A DNA stretch of 64,000 nt, from the NCBI GenBank assembly GCA_965225955.1, contig CBDDBX010000018.1, positions 1-64,000 on the forward strand, given 5' to 3'. The notes beneath the pieces were generated by a model. That model was given only the letters and a program-made list of their open reading frames with translations. It was not told where the DNA came from and searched no databases. The translations under genes were made by a program, and so were the position numbers. Source of the stretch: CBDDBX01 sp965225955. Its GTDB lineage: Bacteria; Acidobacteriota; Aminicenantia; UBA2199. Each line of letters starts with the position of its first letter. The stretch's first letter is position 1. Below are positions 35,724-46,078 of this stretch, one piece after another.

Positions 35724-38700
35724 GAAAAATTATAGAAACATTTGTAAAACATAAGTTTTACGCAAACCTGATAGTAATATTTCTTCTTATTGCAGGTTCT
35801 CTAAGTTTCATGAATATGAAGAAATCTTTCTTTCCTGAAAGAAAGACAAGAAGTATAAGTGTACGCCTCTCATATCCCGGAGCTTCTCCAAAAGAGATGG
35901 AAGAGAGTATGACTACAAGAGTTGAACAGGCAATAAGAGGCCTGGTAGGAATAAAAGAGACCAGCTCCAAATCATCAGAGAACTTTGCTGTAGTTAATAT
36001 TACCACTACAGGGGAATACGATATTGATGAAACCCTAAGAGATGTTAAAAATGCTGTAGACTCTATCAGTTCTTTTCCTGCAGATATGGAGAGACCTGTT
36101 GTTTCAAAAAACAGAACCACAACTCAGGCTCTCTATATGGGACTATCTGGTGATGTGAGTCTTAAGACCCTCAAAGATTATGCTCAGGAAATTGAAGATG
36201 ATCTCTATGCATCAGGTCTTATGTCACAGATTTCCATCAATGGCTATCCTTCCCTCGAAATATCAGTTGAAATAGATGAAGAAGAATTACTTAGATACAA
36301 ACTGACGCCTTCAGATATTGCAAATGCCATTGCTAAAAACAACAGAGATATTTCCGGCGGGATGCTGAGATCAACAAAAGAGGAGATTCTCATCAGATCC
36401 AGAGCACGTAGTGTTGATCCTGAAAAGATTGGTGAAATAACTGTTCGTTCCACAAAAGATGGCAGCAGGATTCTTATAAGAGATGTTGCGACTGTTAAAA
36501 CACAGTTTCAGGATACAACAAGCGGAACCTGGATGAGAGGACACCAGTCAATAAGTATTCAGGTTAATAAACTTGCAACAGAAGATCTTAAAAAGATATC
36601 GGATTTCTGTAAAAAATATGTTGCAGATTTCAACAATGAACATAAAGATCAGGGAGTTAAACTTGATGTAACCTTTGACTTTATGGGTATGTTGAACAGC
36701 CGCCTTGAACTGCTTTACAGCAATGGAGGCATAGGTCTGGCTCTTGTATTAATTACTCTTGGGCTGTTTCTTAACACCCGTCTATCAGCATGGGTTGCCT
36801 GGGGAATTCCTTCAGCATTCCTGGCAATGTACATTCTGGCAGTTATGTACGGTGTTACCATAAACATGATATCTCTCTTTGGGATGATCCTTGTGATAGG
36901 TATTCTTGTAGACGATGGCATTGTTATCGCAGAGAACATCTACACTCATTTTGAAAAAGGAGCTTCTCCTAAAAAGGCTGCTGTTGAAGGAACAATGGAA
37001 GTGCTTCCTGCAGTTTTAACATCTGTTACAACTACTATTGTTGCGTTCTCTCCTCTTCTGTTACTGGAAGGGGTTTTCGAATTCTTCTTTGAAATGGGAT
37101 TTGTTGTTATATTCAGTCTCTTCTTCTCACTGTTTGAAGCTTTTCTTGTACTGCCTGCGCATATAGGAACAGAACATATTCTAAGGTCCAAAAAGAGAGC
37201 ATCCGGCGCGGCTCAGATCAGAGAGAAACTGGAATCTGTAATAAACAAAATAAAAATCAACTATTATGGCAAATTACTGAAAAAGATTATTGCATGGAAA
37301 TGGCTTGCTGCAATTGTCCCGATAGCCTTCATTATTATAACCATAGGGCTTGTTCAGGGGGAATTCCTAAGAGTAACCTTCTTCCCGACAATTCCTTTTG
37401 ACAATTTCAATATCGATATAGCCTTTGACGCAGGATCAGGTGAAGCACAGACCAGAAAATATCTGGATAAGTTTGAAAAAGCTGTATGGACTGTTAATGA
37501 CAGATTCAAAAAGAAATACAATGATCCGGATGACCTTGTTAAATTCACCTTCCTCAATATGGGAAGAGCTTTTAATGGTCAGGATTCTGGCTCACATGCA
37601 GGTAGTATAATGGTTCTTCTGCGTGATCTGGAAGGAGCTGCGGTTTCCAGTTTCCAGATAACTCAGGCTATAAGAAAGGAGATTGGGCATGTAGCCGGAG
37701 CTGAAAAGTTCTCTATAAGTGGTTTCAACCGCTGGGGTAAACCTGTATCTTTCAGTTTAATAGGCAGAAATATGGATGAGCTTAAGAAAGCGAAAAAATA
37801 TGTTATTGAACAACTGGAAAAATACCCCGATCTGTCAAATATTACCTCAAACGATGCTCCCGGCATGCAGGAAATCAGAATTAAACTCAAGCCTAAAGCC
37901 TATTTCCTGGGCCTTGACAGAGCTGTTATAAGTAATCAGGTCAGAAACGCTTTTTACGGTGCTCAGGCACAGAGATTACAATCCGGCCGTGATGAACTGA
38001 GAGTATGGGTAAGATATCCCAAAAAGAGCAGATTAAATATGGGACAACTGGAGCAGATGAAGATAAAAACTCCTTCAGGTGACTATCCGTTAACAGAACT
38101 TATAGACTACACTGTTGAAAGAGGTCCCGTATCAATTAACCACTATAACGGTCAGAGAGAGATCAGGATTGAATCAGATATGAAAGATCCAAATGCACCT
38201 GTCCCTCCCGTACTGGCAAAAATTCATGCTACAACACTGGCTAAAATGATGGAGAAATATCCAACAGTAAGAGTAACAAGTCAGGGGCAGCAGAAGGAGA
38301 GTAACGAAGCCGCTGTAGAGATGCAGAAACTATTTACTATAGCCTTTGGTGTAATCATAATCATCCTGATGATACACTTCAAATCCTTCTCCCAGCCGGC
38401 ACTTATTCTTTCAATGATTCCTCTTGCATGGCTTGGTGCTGCATGGGGTCATGGAGTTGAAGGTATGCCTATATCCATGCTCAGTGCCTGGGGTATGGTT
38501 GCACTGTCAGGTGTTGTTATTAATGATGCTGTTGTTTTCCTCTCTAAATTCAATTCAAACCTTGAAAACGGCATGACAGTGAATGACGCAATCTACGATG
38601 CAGGACTTGCAAGGTTCAGGGCGATTCTTCTTACCACAATAACAACTGTTGCCGGTCTTTACCCAATTGTTCTGGAGCAAAGTTTTCAGGCTCAGTTCCT

Positions 38701-38893
38701 GAAACCTATGGCTATTGCTCTTGCATATGGAGTTCTCTTTGGCACCATGTTTATACTCACATTCCTTCCGGCCTTCACCCTTGTGCTTAATGATATGAGA
38801 TTATGGGTACACAACATCATAAGAAAAAACAAGGCAGAGAACCCAAGAGAAGTAGAACCAGCAGTTATAAACAGCAGAGTAACAATTGATTAA
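35720..38893 (+). CDS. RND family efflux permease
   Basis: A 1057-residue proton-driven inner-membrane pump. Twelve transmembrane segments are expected: one near the N terminus (about 12-30), a group near 330-480, one near 535, and the second group near 870-1030. The TM4 motif GMILVIGILVDDGIVIAENIYTHFE carries the paired aspartates of the proton relay. Two large periplasmic loops separate the groups. Length is typical. It forms a tripartite system with the adaptor upstream and the TolC-like protein downstream. Substrate unknown; drug, bile-type compound or heavy-metal classes cannot be separated here. Confidence 0.95.
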   Translation: MRKIIETFVKHKFYANLIVIFLLIAGSLSFMNMKKSFFPERKTRSISVRLSYPGASPKEMEESMTTRVEQAIRGLVGIKETSSKSSENFAVVNITTTGEYDIDETLRDVKNAVDSISSFPADMERPVVSKNRTTTQALYMGLSGDVSLKTLKDYAQEIEDDLYASGLMSQISINGYPSLEISVEIDEEELLRYKLTPSDIANAIAKNNRDISGGMLRSTKEEILIRSRARSVDPEKIGEITVRSTKDGSRILIRDVATVKTQFQDTTSGTWMRGHQSISIQVNKLATEDLKKISDFCKKYVADFNNEHKDQGVKLDVTFDFMGMLNSRLELLYSNGGIGLALVLITLGLFLNTRLSAWVAWGIPSAFLAMYILAVMYGVTINMISLFGMILVIGILVDDGIVIAENIYTHFEKGASPKKAAVEGTMEVLPAVLTSVTTTIVAFSPLLLLEGVFEFFFEMGFVVIFSLFFSLFEAFLVLPAHIGTEHILRSKKRASGAAQIREKLESVINKIKINYYGKLLKKIIAWKWLAAIVPIAFIIITIGLVQGEFLRVTFFPTIPFDNFNIDIAFDAGSGEAQTRKYLDKFEKAVWTVNDRFKKKYNDPDDLVKFTFLNMGRAFNGQDSGSHAGSIMVLLRDLEGAAVSSFQITQAIRKEIGHVAGAEKFSISGFNRWGKPVSFSLIGRNMDELKKAKKYVIEQLEKYPDLSNITSNDAPGMQEIRIKLKPKAYFLGLDRAVISNQVRNAFYGAQAQRLQSGRDELRVWVRYPKKSRLNMGQLEQMKIKTPSGDYPLTELIDYTVERGPVSINHYNGQREIRIESDMKDPNAPVPPVLAKIHATTLAKMMEKYPTVRVTSQGQQKESNEAAVEMQKLFTIAFGVIIIILMIHFKSFSQPALILSMIPLAWLGAAWGHGVEGMPISMLSAWGMVALSGVVINDAVVFLSKFNSNLENGMTVNDAIYDAGLARFRAILLTTITTVAGLYPIVLEQSFQAQFLKPMAIALAYGVLFGTMFILTFLPAFTLVLNDMRLWVHNIIRKNKAENPREVEPAVINSRVTID

Positions 38894-38904
38894 AAGGTGA
38901 AAAG

Positions 38905-40215
38905 ATGATGAAAATATATTTTTTAATAATATCCATTCTGATAATGGCACCTATGGTCAGGGCAGAGAAAGATCTGTCTCTGGCTCAGGCTATAAAAAAA
39001 GGATTAAAGAACAACTACTCAATACTCATCGCAGATAAAGATGTGGAAATCGCACAAAACAATGACAACTGGGGAGCTGCCGGCAGATATCCAACGATTT
39101 CTGTTGGAGCAGATTTACGTAACAGTATAACCAACCGCCCTCCTTCATCGACAAATCCATCCAGAAGTGATTTGACTAACAATACTATTGTTCCTAAAGT
39201 TACACTTCAGTGGAAAATATTTGATGGATTCAGAATAAATATAAACAGAAAGAAACTGGCTAATCTGAATCAACTATCATCAGGAAAGGCCTCAATTGTT
39301 GTTGAGAACACTATACATGCGATTATTCTTGGGTACTACAATGCAATTCTGCAGAAGAAAAAACTGGATATCACAGAAGAGGTAATGCTATTATCAAAAG
39401 ATAGATATGATAAAGCTAAAATGCGTAAAGATCTTGGAACAGCAACTACCTATGATCTTCTTCAGGCAGAAATAGCATGGCTGGACGATAAAGCCTCATG
39501 GCACAGGCAGAAACTTAATTACAAGACATCTATCAGAAGTCTTAATCTTCTTCTGGTTCAGCCTTCTGAGGAGACATACAACTTTACTACAGAACTGATT
39601 TCAGATATGAAAGATTACGAATTATCCCGGCTTTCAAAAAAGATGTCTTCTTCCAACAGAAATCTGACGAATCAGTTTATCAACCTCAGAATTCTTAAAA
39701 ACAATGTACAGTTAAGTAAGGGCAGTCTCTATCCAACACTATCTCTCAACTCAGGAGCATCTCTATCCAGAGAGAGAGTTAAACCTGAAGGCGTATCTTC
39801 CTCAACCTCCACAACATATAACTACTACGCAAACTTCTCAGTTACAATGAACATCTTCAATGGTGGGAATATTAAGAGAGAAATTGCAAATGCCAAACTT
39901 AAACTCAGAACCGGACAACTTCAAATTGAAGAGTTGAAGTTCACTCTTAAAAACCAGCTTAATAACACCTTCGAACTTTATAATGTAAGAAAATCTTTAT
40001 ATAAAGTTGCAAAGCAGAGACTTGCAAGCGCAAAACTTAATCTTAAGATTTCCGGCGAAAAATTTAAAAGCGGTGCAATTAATTCATTTAACTATCGTGA
40101 TGTTCAGCTTACCTATCTCAATGCTGCACTATCAGAACTTCAGGCAGTTTACAATATAATCGAAACCGATTCAGATCTTGCCCGACTTACAGGAAGTATA
40201 GTAACAGAAAGATAA
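38905..40215 (+). CDS. TolC family outer-membrane channel
   Basis: A 436-residue protein with a signal peptide (about 1-22) and two long alpha-helical repeats typical of TolC (SLAQAIKKGLKNNYSILIADKDVEIAQNN near the N terminus; MRKDLGTATTYDLLQAEIAWLDDKASW in the first half; KFKSGAINSFNYRDVQLTYLNAALSELQAVYNII in the second). It supplies the outer-membrane exit for the pump encoded upstream. AAGGTG lies 8 bases before the ATG (a second ATG is adjacent). The operon ends with a strong terminator. Confidence 0.94.
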   Translation: MMKIYFLIISILIMAPMVRAEKDLSLAQAIKKGLKNNYSILIADKDVEIAQNNDNWGAAGRYPTISVGADLRNSITNRPPSSTNPSRSDLTNNTIVPKVTLQWKIFDGFRININRKKLANLNQLSSGKASIVVENTIHAIILGYYNAILQKKKLDITEEVMLLSKDRYDKAKMRKDLGTATTYDLLQAEIAWLDDKASWHRQKLNYKTSIRSLNLLLVQPSEETYNFTTELISDMKDYELSRLSKKMSSSNRNLTNQFINLRILKNNVQLSKGSLYPTLSLNSGASLSRERVKPEGVSSSTSTTYNYYANFSVTMNIFNGGNIKREIANAKLKLRTGQLQIEELKFTLKNQLNNTFELYNVRKSLYKVAKQRLASAKLNLKISGEKFKSGAINSFNYRDVQLTYLNAALSELQAVYNIIETDSDLARLTGSIVTER

Positions 40216-40232
40216 AATCAGACTTTTCCATT

Positions 40233-40263
40233 CAGCAGTCATTCTCAAATGGCTGCTGTTTTT
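40233..40263 (+). terminator. Rho-independent terminator of the efflux operon
   Basis: CAGCAGTCATT-CTCA-AATGGCTGCTG is an 11-bp stem with one G-T pair, directly followed by TTTTT. Confidence 0.9.
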
Positions 40264-40410
40264 CAACTACTCCTCTTTTCTCAAATAGAGATCATTTTCA
40301 TATATCCACATGAAATGTAATTTACCGTTATCTGCCTCTGCAACCCCAATATTATTTATTCCTGATCTGATGCTTACCTGTAAGAATATAAAAATCTGAT
40401 CAGTTATGCT

Positions 40411-43400
40411 CTATTCAAGCTCCATTGCAAATATCTGCAATGTATCAATAATCTCATTATAATCTTTAAATTCTATTATAGCTTCAACAGGATTCATTAT
40501 TCTTGCCTCAAATGTTTCAAAAAACTCCCTGAGCTGCTCCTGTTTTCCTTCATAGACTGGTCTTAGTTTTATTACAATTGAGCTTAAAGTAATTTCCACA
40601 ACCTCAAATTCAAAGAACTCTGAAATGATTCTTATACTTTGGACAAAGAAGCCTTTGTTTAAACCCTCATCAAGCTTTCCATACCTGTCTTCAATCTCTT
40701 CTTTGAGTTCTGCGAGTTCATAAACAGTTCTGGTATTAAGAATTCTTTTATAAACAGCAATACGCTCGCCTGTCCCCTCAATATATTCAGGAGAAATAGA
40801 GTAGGTAAATCTTATAGTAAACTTTGTCTCTTTCTTATCCTCTTCTTCTCCCTTCATCTCTTTTATAGTCTTATTAAGTAGCCCGAGAAAATAGTCAAAT
40901 CCAAGAGCTTCAATATGACCATGCTGTTTATTACCAAGTAAAGACCCTGCGCCCCTTAGTTTCAGGTCAAATTCCGCTACTTTAAATCCTGCCCCAAGAT
41001 CAGCAAATTCCCTGATAGCTTCAAGCCTGGACCTGGCTTTTTCACTAAGACCTTTCTTACCAATAAGAAAATATCCGTAAGCCTGTTTCGAACTTCTCCC
41101 AATCCGGCCTCTTAACTGATATAACTGAGTTAATCCGAATCTGTGAGCATTCATAACAATAAGAGTATTAACTGCCGGAATGTCTATACCATTTTCAATA
41201 ATTGTTGTAGCTACAAGTACGTTGTACTCTTTTCTCATGAAGCGAAAAAGAACCTCTTCTACCTGATCCGGCGGCATCTGGGCATGAACAACTCCAAAAG
41301 AGGCCTCAGGAATAAGTGAAGCCATTCTGTCTCTGAAATCATATATCTCTTCAACATTATTGTAGACAATAAATGTAAGTCCTTCTCTTTTTGCCTCTCT
41401 TCTGACAGCCTCAGCAATTAACTGCTTAGACTCAAACCCCACATAGTTTTTAACAGCTTTACGTCCAATAGGAGGAGTATTTATAATTGACACATCCTGA
41501 AGCCCGGCCATTGCAAATGACATTGTTCGTGGAATTGGAGTAGCTGAAAGACTTAATACATCTACTTGCTCACGGCCTTTCTTCAGCTTCTCTTTCTGAA
41601 ACACCCCAAATCTCTGTTCTTCATCAATTATAAACAGTCCCGGGTCTTTAAACTCTACACTTTTTCCCAGAATTGCATGGGTTCCCACAACAATATCTAT
41701 TTCGCCTGTCCCTAATCCTGCCAGCACCTTTTTCTTCTGATCTGCAGTTACCATTCTGGATAGCAGTTCTACTCTGAAAGGCATTCCTTCAAATCTTTTC
41801 TTAAAATTGGAAAAGTGCTGATACGCCAAAACAGTAGTTGGACATAAGACAGCTACCTGTCTGCCATTAGTAACAACTCTTATTGCTGCTCTGAGTGCAA
41901 CTTCCGTTTTACCAAAGCTCACATCCCCGCAAACAAGCCTGTCCATAGGATATGGTTCTTCAAGATCTCTCAGTACATCCCTTATAGCCTCTTTCTGCCC
42001 TTTGGTTTCAACAAACTGAAAGCTCTGGTTAAAATGGTCTTCTATATCTACATCTTTATGAAAGGATTCACCTTTAATAGCTTTACGTTTTGCATACAGA
42101 TCAAGCAGATCTTTAGCAAAGGTAACAATATTTTTTCTGGCTCTCGCTTTTTTGGCTTCCCATGTAGTTCCTCCAATCTTATCAATTTTAGGTTCATGTC
42201 CCTCATAACCGGCATATTTGCTAAGAATATCAAGTTCATGAACAGGAACGTAAAGATTGGATTTATCCTGGTATTCAACAGTCAGAAATTCTGCCTTTTC
42301 TCCATTGAGATCAAGATATTTAAAACCAGTAAACTTACCTATACCGTGCTGCTTATGAACAACAAAATCCCCTGGAACAATATCTTCAAGAATACTGTTT
42401 CTGCTTTTGTTTTCTTTGCCTGTCCCCTCCTGCCTGGCCTCTCCCCAGTAGGATATAAAAACTTTTCCCTCAGAAGAATCTTTAAAAGAGTATGGAATAT
42501 CTCTGTTTATAAATCTGAATGTATCAAAGGCTGAAGCAACTCTTGCTTCTCCACCAGGATTGGCAGTACAAAACATCAAATCTGCTCCACTCTTCTGAAA
42601 TTTCTTTATCTTATCTGCGTCACTTCGATTCATTCCCATAAAAGTAGTTCTTAAAAGAGAGGGCCCAATAGATTCAACATCTATATCATCAAAAATCTCT
42701 TCCAGAGATACTGCTTTAATACTATCCACTGGAAAGCTGAATATTTCTGCAACCTCAGGCTCCTCTGTAGTGTCCAGGCTATTTCTCATCGCAGAAAAGC
42801 TCTCCATTAACCTCTCATTCTCTCCCAGCAGATAATCGAGTCCATTGGCAACTATGCGATTATCATTAAGAAGTTCTGTTAACCATACTTTCTTCTGAAC
42901 CTCTTCCTCCGCAGCACCTGTAAAATAGGTTGATCTTGTAATATCTACATGATCACAGATTCTTACTGATTTCTGACTTTCAGGCTCAAACTCTCTTATT
43001 GAAACAACCCTGCGACCTTCAAACTCCATTCTGAAAGGCAGATCAAAGCCTGCAGGATACAGATCTACAATACTTCCTCTCCAGGCAAAATCCCCTTCTT
43101 TTTCAACTCTGTCCTTAACGGCATATCCCATCTCTGTGAGCATCTTACGAAACTCGATTCTTGAAAGCTCTTCACCACAATTATAGCGCTTAAAAAACCG
43201 TCCGGTTTCAACAATCTTCTCCAGCTTTATACTTAATGCAGCTACAGTTGTAATTACAATCATATTCTTTCCTGCATCAATATCAGCAAGAAAACGGCTC
43301 TTCTCACCGGACATATCTGCAGCAATGCTATTGTTTATGTATGGATCTTCCCATGGTAGTTTGTGTACATGGATTACTGGTTCATCAAGCTCAAAAAACC

Positions 43401-43635
43401 TGTGCCAAAGTTGAAGGTCCCCTTTGAGTTTCTGAATATTCTCATTCTCTCCAACGAGCCACAGAATACTCTGTCCCAGATATTTTTTAATATAGGAAAC
43501 ATATAGAGGAGACAACTCTCTTGAAACGCCTTTTACTCTGACGTTACCGTTATCTTTTATCACGCTTCTGAACTTTTCACCAAAAACTGTATCCATCATC
43601 AGATGATTATAACCAGACATCACGCTATACCGCAA
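40411..43635 (-). CDS. mfd: Transcription-repair coupling factor Mfd
   Basis: A 1074-residue translocase that removes stalled RNA polymerase and recruits UvrA. The N-terminal UvrB-like region has WRGSIVDLYPAG. The RNA-polymerase-interacting domain is near 420-490 (PGDFVVHKQHGIGKFTGFKYL). Helicase motifs include CGDVSFGKTEVALRAA, DEEQRFG in place of DEAD, LSATPIPRT, IENGIDIPAVN and QLRGRIGRSSKQAYGYF. The C-terminal TRG and D7 regions are present. The start is ambiguous: TTG at 43635 has GAGG 9 bases before it, and ATG at 43620 has no RBS. Three words of the GGGACAGG family occur inside it. It ends in TAG, after which the frame stays open for 47 codons. Confidence 0.96.
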   Translation of the reverse strand: MRYSVMSGYNHLMMDTVFGEKFRSVIKDNGNVRVKGVSRELSPLYVSYIKKYLGQSILWLVGENENIQKLKGDLQLWHRFFELDEPVIHVHKLPWEDPYINNSIAADMSGEKSRFLADIDAGKNMIVITTVAALSIKLEKIVETGRFFKRYNCGEELSRIEFRKMLTEMGYAVKDRVEKEGDFAWRGSIVDLYPAGFDLPFRMEFEGRRVVSIREFEPESQKSVRICDHVDITRSTYFTGAAEEEVQKKVWLTELLNDNRIVANGLDYLLGENERLMESFSAMRNSLDTTEEPEVAEIFSFPVDSIKAVSLEEIFDDIDVESIGPSLLRTTFMGMNRSDADKIKKFQKSGADLMFCTANPGGEARVASAFDTFRFINRDIPYSFKDSSEGKVFISYWGEARQEGTGKENKSRNSILEDIVPGDFVVHKQHGIGKFTGFKYLDLNGEKAEFLTVEYQDKSNLYVPVHELDILSKYAGYEGHEPKIDKIGGTTWEAKKARARKNIVTFAKDLLDLYAKRKAIKGESFHKDVDIEDHFNQSFQFVETKGQKEAIRDVLRDLEEPYPMDRLVCGDVSFGKTEVALRAAIRVVTNGRQVAVLCPTTVLAYQHFSNFKKRFEGMPFRVELLSRMVTADQKKKVLAGLGTGEIDIVVGTHAILGKSVEFKDPGLFIIDEEQRFGVFQKEKLKKGREQVDVLSLSATPIPRTMSFAMAGLQDVSIINTPPIGRKAVKNYVGFESKQLIAEAVRREAKREGLTFIVYNNVEEIYDFRDRMASLIPEASFGVVHAQMPPDQVEEVLFRFMRKEYNVLVATTIIENGIDIPAVNTLIVMNAHRFGLTQLYQLRGRIGRSSKQAYGYFLIGKKGLSEKARSRLEAIREFADLGAGFKVAEFDLKLRGAGSLLGNKQHGHIEALGFDYFLGLLNKTIKEMKGEEEDKKETKFTIRFTYSISPEYIEGTGERIAVYKRILNTRTVYELAELKEEIEDRYGKLDEGLNKGFFVQSIRIISEFFEFEVVEITLSSIVIKLRPVYEGKQEQLREFFETFEARIMNPVEAIIEFKDYNEIIDTLQIFAMELE

Positions 43636-43657
43636 GGTGGAGTACCTCAGTTAATAA

Positions 43658-43686
43658 TTGAATAAATCGAAAATTTCTGCTATATT
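43658..43686 (+). promoter_or_regulatory. Promoter of the hypothetical gene at 43.7 kb (leaderless type)
   Basis: TTGAAT at 43658-43663, a 17-base spacer and TATATT at 43681-43686. The ATG at 43694 follows after 7 bases, with no Shine-Dalgarno. Confidence 0.6.
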
Positions 43687-43693
43687 CTCAGCA

Positions 43694-44527
43694 ATGTCGC
43701 TCATAAAAACAGGGATAATAGTCTTTCTGGTATATTATTGTGCAGGACTACTCTATTCCGACAATATATCTTTAATAAGATCTTCCGATTCAATTACAGA
43801 TTTTGAGATAAATGCGATGCATTCAAGAAAGGCCAATATGATAAAATGGCTCCCTTTATCTGAATCCACTGAATTTTATACTATTTCTCCAAGCCAGGTT
43901 GTAGAGATGCAGAAAGAGAGATTCAAGGAAGGAAAGTTTCTCAAATATCTGTCAATTAAGTGGAGAAATGATATACCTCTTATTGATATAGGAGTTCCTC
44001 TATCAGCCGGCGCCAGATTATCATCAATTGACGAGAAAGCAATAAAAGCTCTGATGGCTGAATATGTAACTGGTTTCCATAAAAAAATATGTGCCGTTAA
44101 GAGAACAGGTTACATGCTGGAAGTACCCGATTTCTGTATAATGATTTCCCGCAAACTACCAGATAAACTTATCTATAATGTTATGAAAGAGATAATAGAT
44201 GCAGGCTCTAAATGTGAGGAACTCTATAAGCATAAACTGAAGTTGAAAAACCGCTTAGTTGGTATACAGACTCTTAAAAATGTTATGGCTGATTATCCCC
44301 AGTTCAGAAATGGCCTTAAAAAAGCTATAAAAGAGAGAAGAAAACTATCCGCCTCTTCTTTAAGAAAACTGAGAAAAGAGATAAAAAAATGCGAAGCAGA
44401 AGAGAAAAGATTATTAAAGCATCAACAGAAACTTATAAGATTTCTTGAATCACCATTCGGACCTGACTATTTCACAATGATGCTGTGGAAATCCGTTACT
44501 AACTTTGCTTTTACATCAGGGCATTAA
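43694..44527 (+). CDS. Exported hypothetical protein
   Basis: Not recognised. The 277 residues begin with a hydrophobic signal peptide or anchor (MSLIKTGIIVFLVYYCAGLLYS). The middle (EFYTISPSQVVEMQKERFKEGKFLKYLSIKWRNDIPLIDIG) is mixed alpha/beta. The last 120 residues are a lysine-rich helical region likely to form a coiled coil (KAIKERRKLSASSLRKLRKEIKKCEAEEKRLLKHQQKL). A TTG at 43658 in the same frame would give a longer protein, but that codon lies in the predicted -35 box, so the ATG is preferred. It converges on folP, overlapping by 17 bases. Function unknown. Confidence 0.7.
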   Translation: MSLIKTGIIVFLVYYCAGLLYSDNISLIRSSDSITDFEINAMHSRKANMIKWLPLSESTEFYTISPSQVVEMQKERFKEGKFLKYLSIKWRNDIPLIDIGVPLSAGARLSSIDEKAIKALMAEYVTGFHKKICAVKRTGYMLEVPDFCIMISRKLPDKLIYNVMKEIIDAGSKCEELYKHKLKLKNRLVGIQTLKNVMADYPQFRNGLKKAIKERRKLSASSLRKLRKEIKKCEAEEKRLLKHQQKLIRFLESPFGPDYFTMMLWKSVTNFAFTSGH

Positions 44528-45344
44528 AAACTTTGATGGATTTTACAGCAGCTCCAACATTATGAACCCTTATTATAGAAGCTCCATTCATAAAGGAAAC
44601 AAGATCAGCTGCAACGGTCTCAATATCCCGCTCTGAAGCATCAGTTTCTCCGGTAATTTCCCCCAGAAATCTTTTACGGGAAAGTCCCATAAGAACGGGG
44701 AACCCGAGTTCAGTAAAATCTTTAAGCTTTTTTATTATTTCAATATTATCTACGAGTCTCTTACCAAAACCGATTCCCGGATCTATAACTATATTATCTG
44801 TAGAAACACCTGCTTCAACAGCTCTCTTTACTCTATCTTTCAGCCATGTACAGATCTCTTCAACAACATTGTCATAAGAGGGATTCTTCTGCATTGTTTC
44901 CGGTGTCCCCTTAATATGCATAAGAATAACAGGCACATTCAGTTCAGCAACTGTTGAGGCCATACTTTCTGAGAATCCAAGTGCAGAGATGTCATTAATT
45001 ATATCTGCTTTCCCTTCAATAACTGATGCCCTGGCAACTTTTTCTTTATAAGTATCAACAGAAACTACAGTATCAAACTCTTTCTTTATCCTGCTTATAA
45101 GAGGAACTACACGATCAAGCTCTTCAACTTCAGAAACCTTCAAAGCACCAGGTCTTGTACTCTCACCGCCAATATCTATTATATCTGCACCTTCATTAAT
45201 CATGAGTTCAACCTGACGAAGAGCAGCATCAACATCTGAGTAGTTACCACCATCTGAAAAAGAATCAGGTGTTACATTAAGTATTCCCATAATAAGAGGC
45301 AAACCTCTGTTTTTGTCTATTCTCTCTTTTATATTAAAAGACAC
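44511..45344 (-). CDS. folP: Dihydropteroate synthase
   Basis: A 277-residue folate enzyme that joins p-aminobenzoate to the pterin diphosphate. PLIMGILNVTPDSFSDGG and ADIIDIGGESTRPGA are the two family signatures. VSVDTYKEKVA, INDISAL, ILMHIKGTPETMQ, DPGIGFGK and GLSRKRFLGEITG follow in order. GTG at 45344 is preferred as start: it overlaps the stop of the upstream gene (TAGTG) and has GGAG 8 bases before. An ATG 33 bases upstream lies inside that gene. It is last in the Bat operon, a link I cannot explain functionally. Confidence 0.94.
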   Translation of the reverse strand: MSFNIKERIDKNRGLPLIMGILNVTPDSFSDGGNYSDVDAALRQVELMINEGADIIDIGGESTRPGALKVSEVEELDRVVPLISRIKKEFDTVVSVDTYKEKVARASVIEGKADIINDISALGFSESMASTVAELNVPVILMHIKGTPETMQKNPSYDNVVEEICTWLKDRVKRAVEAGVSTDNIVIDPGIGFGKRLVDNIEIIKKLKDFTELGFPVLMGLSRKRFLGEITGETDASERDIETVAADLVSFMNGASIIRVHNVGAAVKSIKVFNALM

Positions 45345-46078
45345 TATAACTTCTCCATATCTTCTGCATTTATCCATCCAGCAATTTCGTCAGATGCAGA
45401 AACCTGATACCAACCACTACTTTCTCCACTTACTCTGAGTTTTAGTCCACTATTAACTTCAAACAGAGCAGTATTGTCACTACCAGGTCCACTATAAAGA
45501 GTAACCCCATCTTTCATTACAACTCCAACAGAGCGTGATGTTTCCAGATCAACTCTGTATATGTGGTAAGAACTAAGAGCTATAGCCATAATCAGGCAGA
45601 TTGTACCAGCATAGATAATAACTCTTTTATCAATTCTCTTTATAATAAAAGAGATCACAGAAGCATTAAGAAGAACAATCACCAGAATAAGCATATAAGA
45701 CAGGCTGTTAAGGCTGATTCCATTATTGATTCTACCGATAACACTATCAATAAAATCAGATTTGACTTCTGGAATTTTATCTTTGAAATAACGATCTGTT
45801 ATATTAAGATTAAATTTAATATCATCATTAACAGGGTTTAATTTTTCTGCTTTCAGATAGTATATTTTAGCCTGAAGGTACTGCTTTAATTTAAAACAAC
45901 AGTTCCCCATATTATAGTAGAGTTTCCAGCTATTACTACTCTTTTCCAGGGTTCTGTAATGACTCAGAGCCTCTTTATACTTACCTTTCTGATACAGGTC
46001 ACCAGCATCCCCGAAAGTCACAGCTGAAACATTAAAGGTACAAACAAAGATAAATATCAGAGCCAATATTCTAGTCAT
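45344..46078 (-). CDS. BatE-like TPR and SH3 protein
   Basis: A 244-residue membrane protein with a signal peptide (1-19), two or three TPR motifs (about 22-95: DLYQKGKYKEALSHYRTLEKSSNSWKLYYNMGNCCFKLKQYLQAKIYYLKAEKLNP), two transmembrane helices (about 128-148 and 155-172), and a C-terminal SH3b domain (about 185-240: GVTLYSGPGSDNTALFEVNSGLKLRV and GWYQV). This arrangement is that of BatE in Bat operons of Bacteroidetes and spirochaetes. Its start overlaps the batD stop by 4 bases. Confidence 0.85.
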   Translation of the reverse strand: MTRILALIFIFVCTFNVSAVTFGDAGDLYQKGKYKEALSHYRTLEKSSNSWKLYYNMGNCCFKLKQYLQAKIYYLKAEKLNPVNDDIKFNLNITDRYFKDKIPEVKSDFIDSVIGRINNGISLNSLSYMLILVIVLLNASVISFIIKRIDKRVIIYAGTICLIMAIALSSYHIYRVDLETSRSVGVVMKDGVTLYSGPGSDNTALFEVNSGLKLRVSGESSGWYQVSASDEIAGWINAEDMEKL

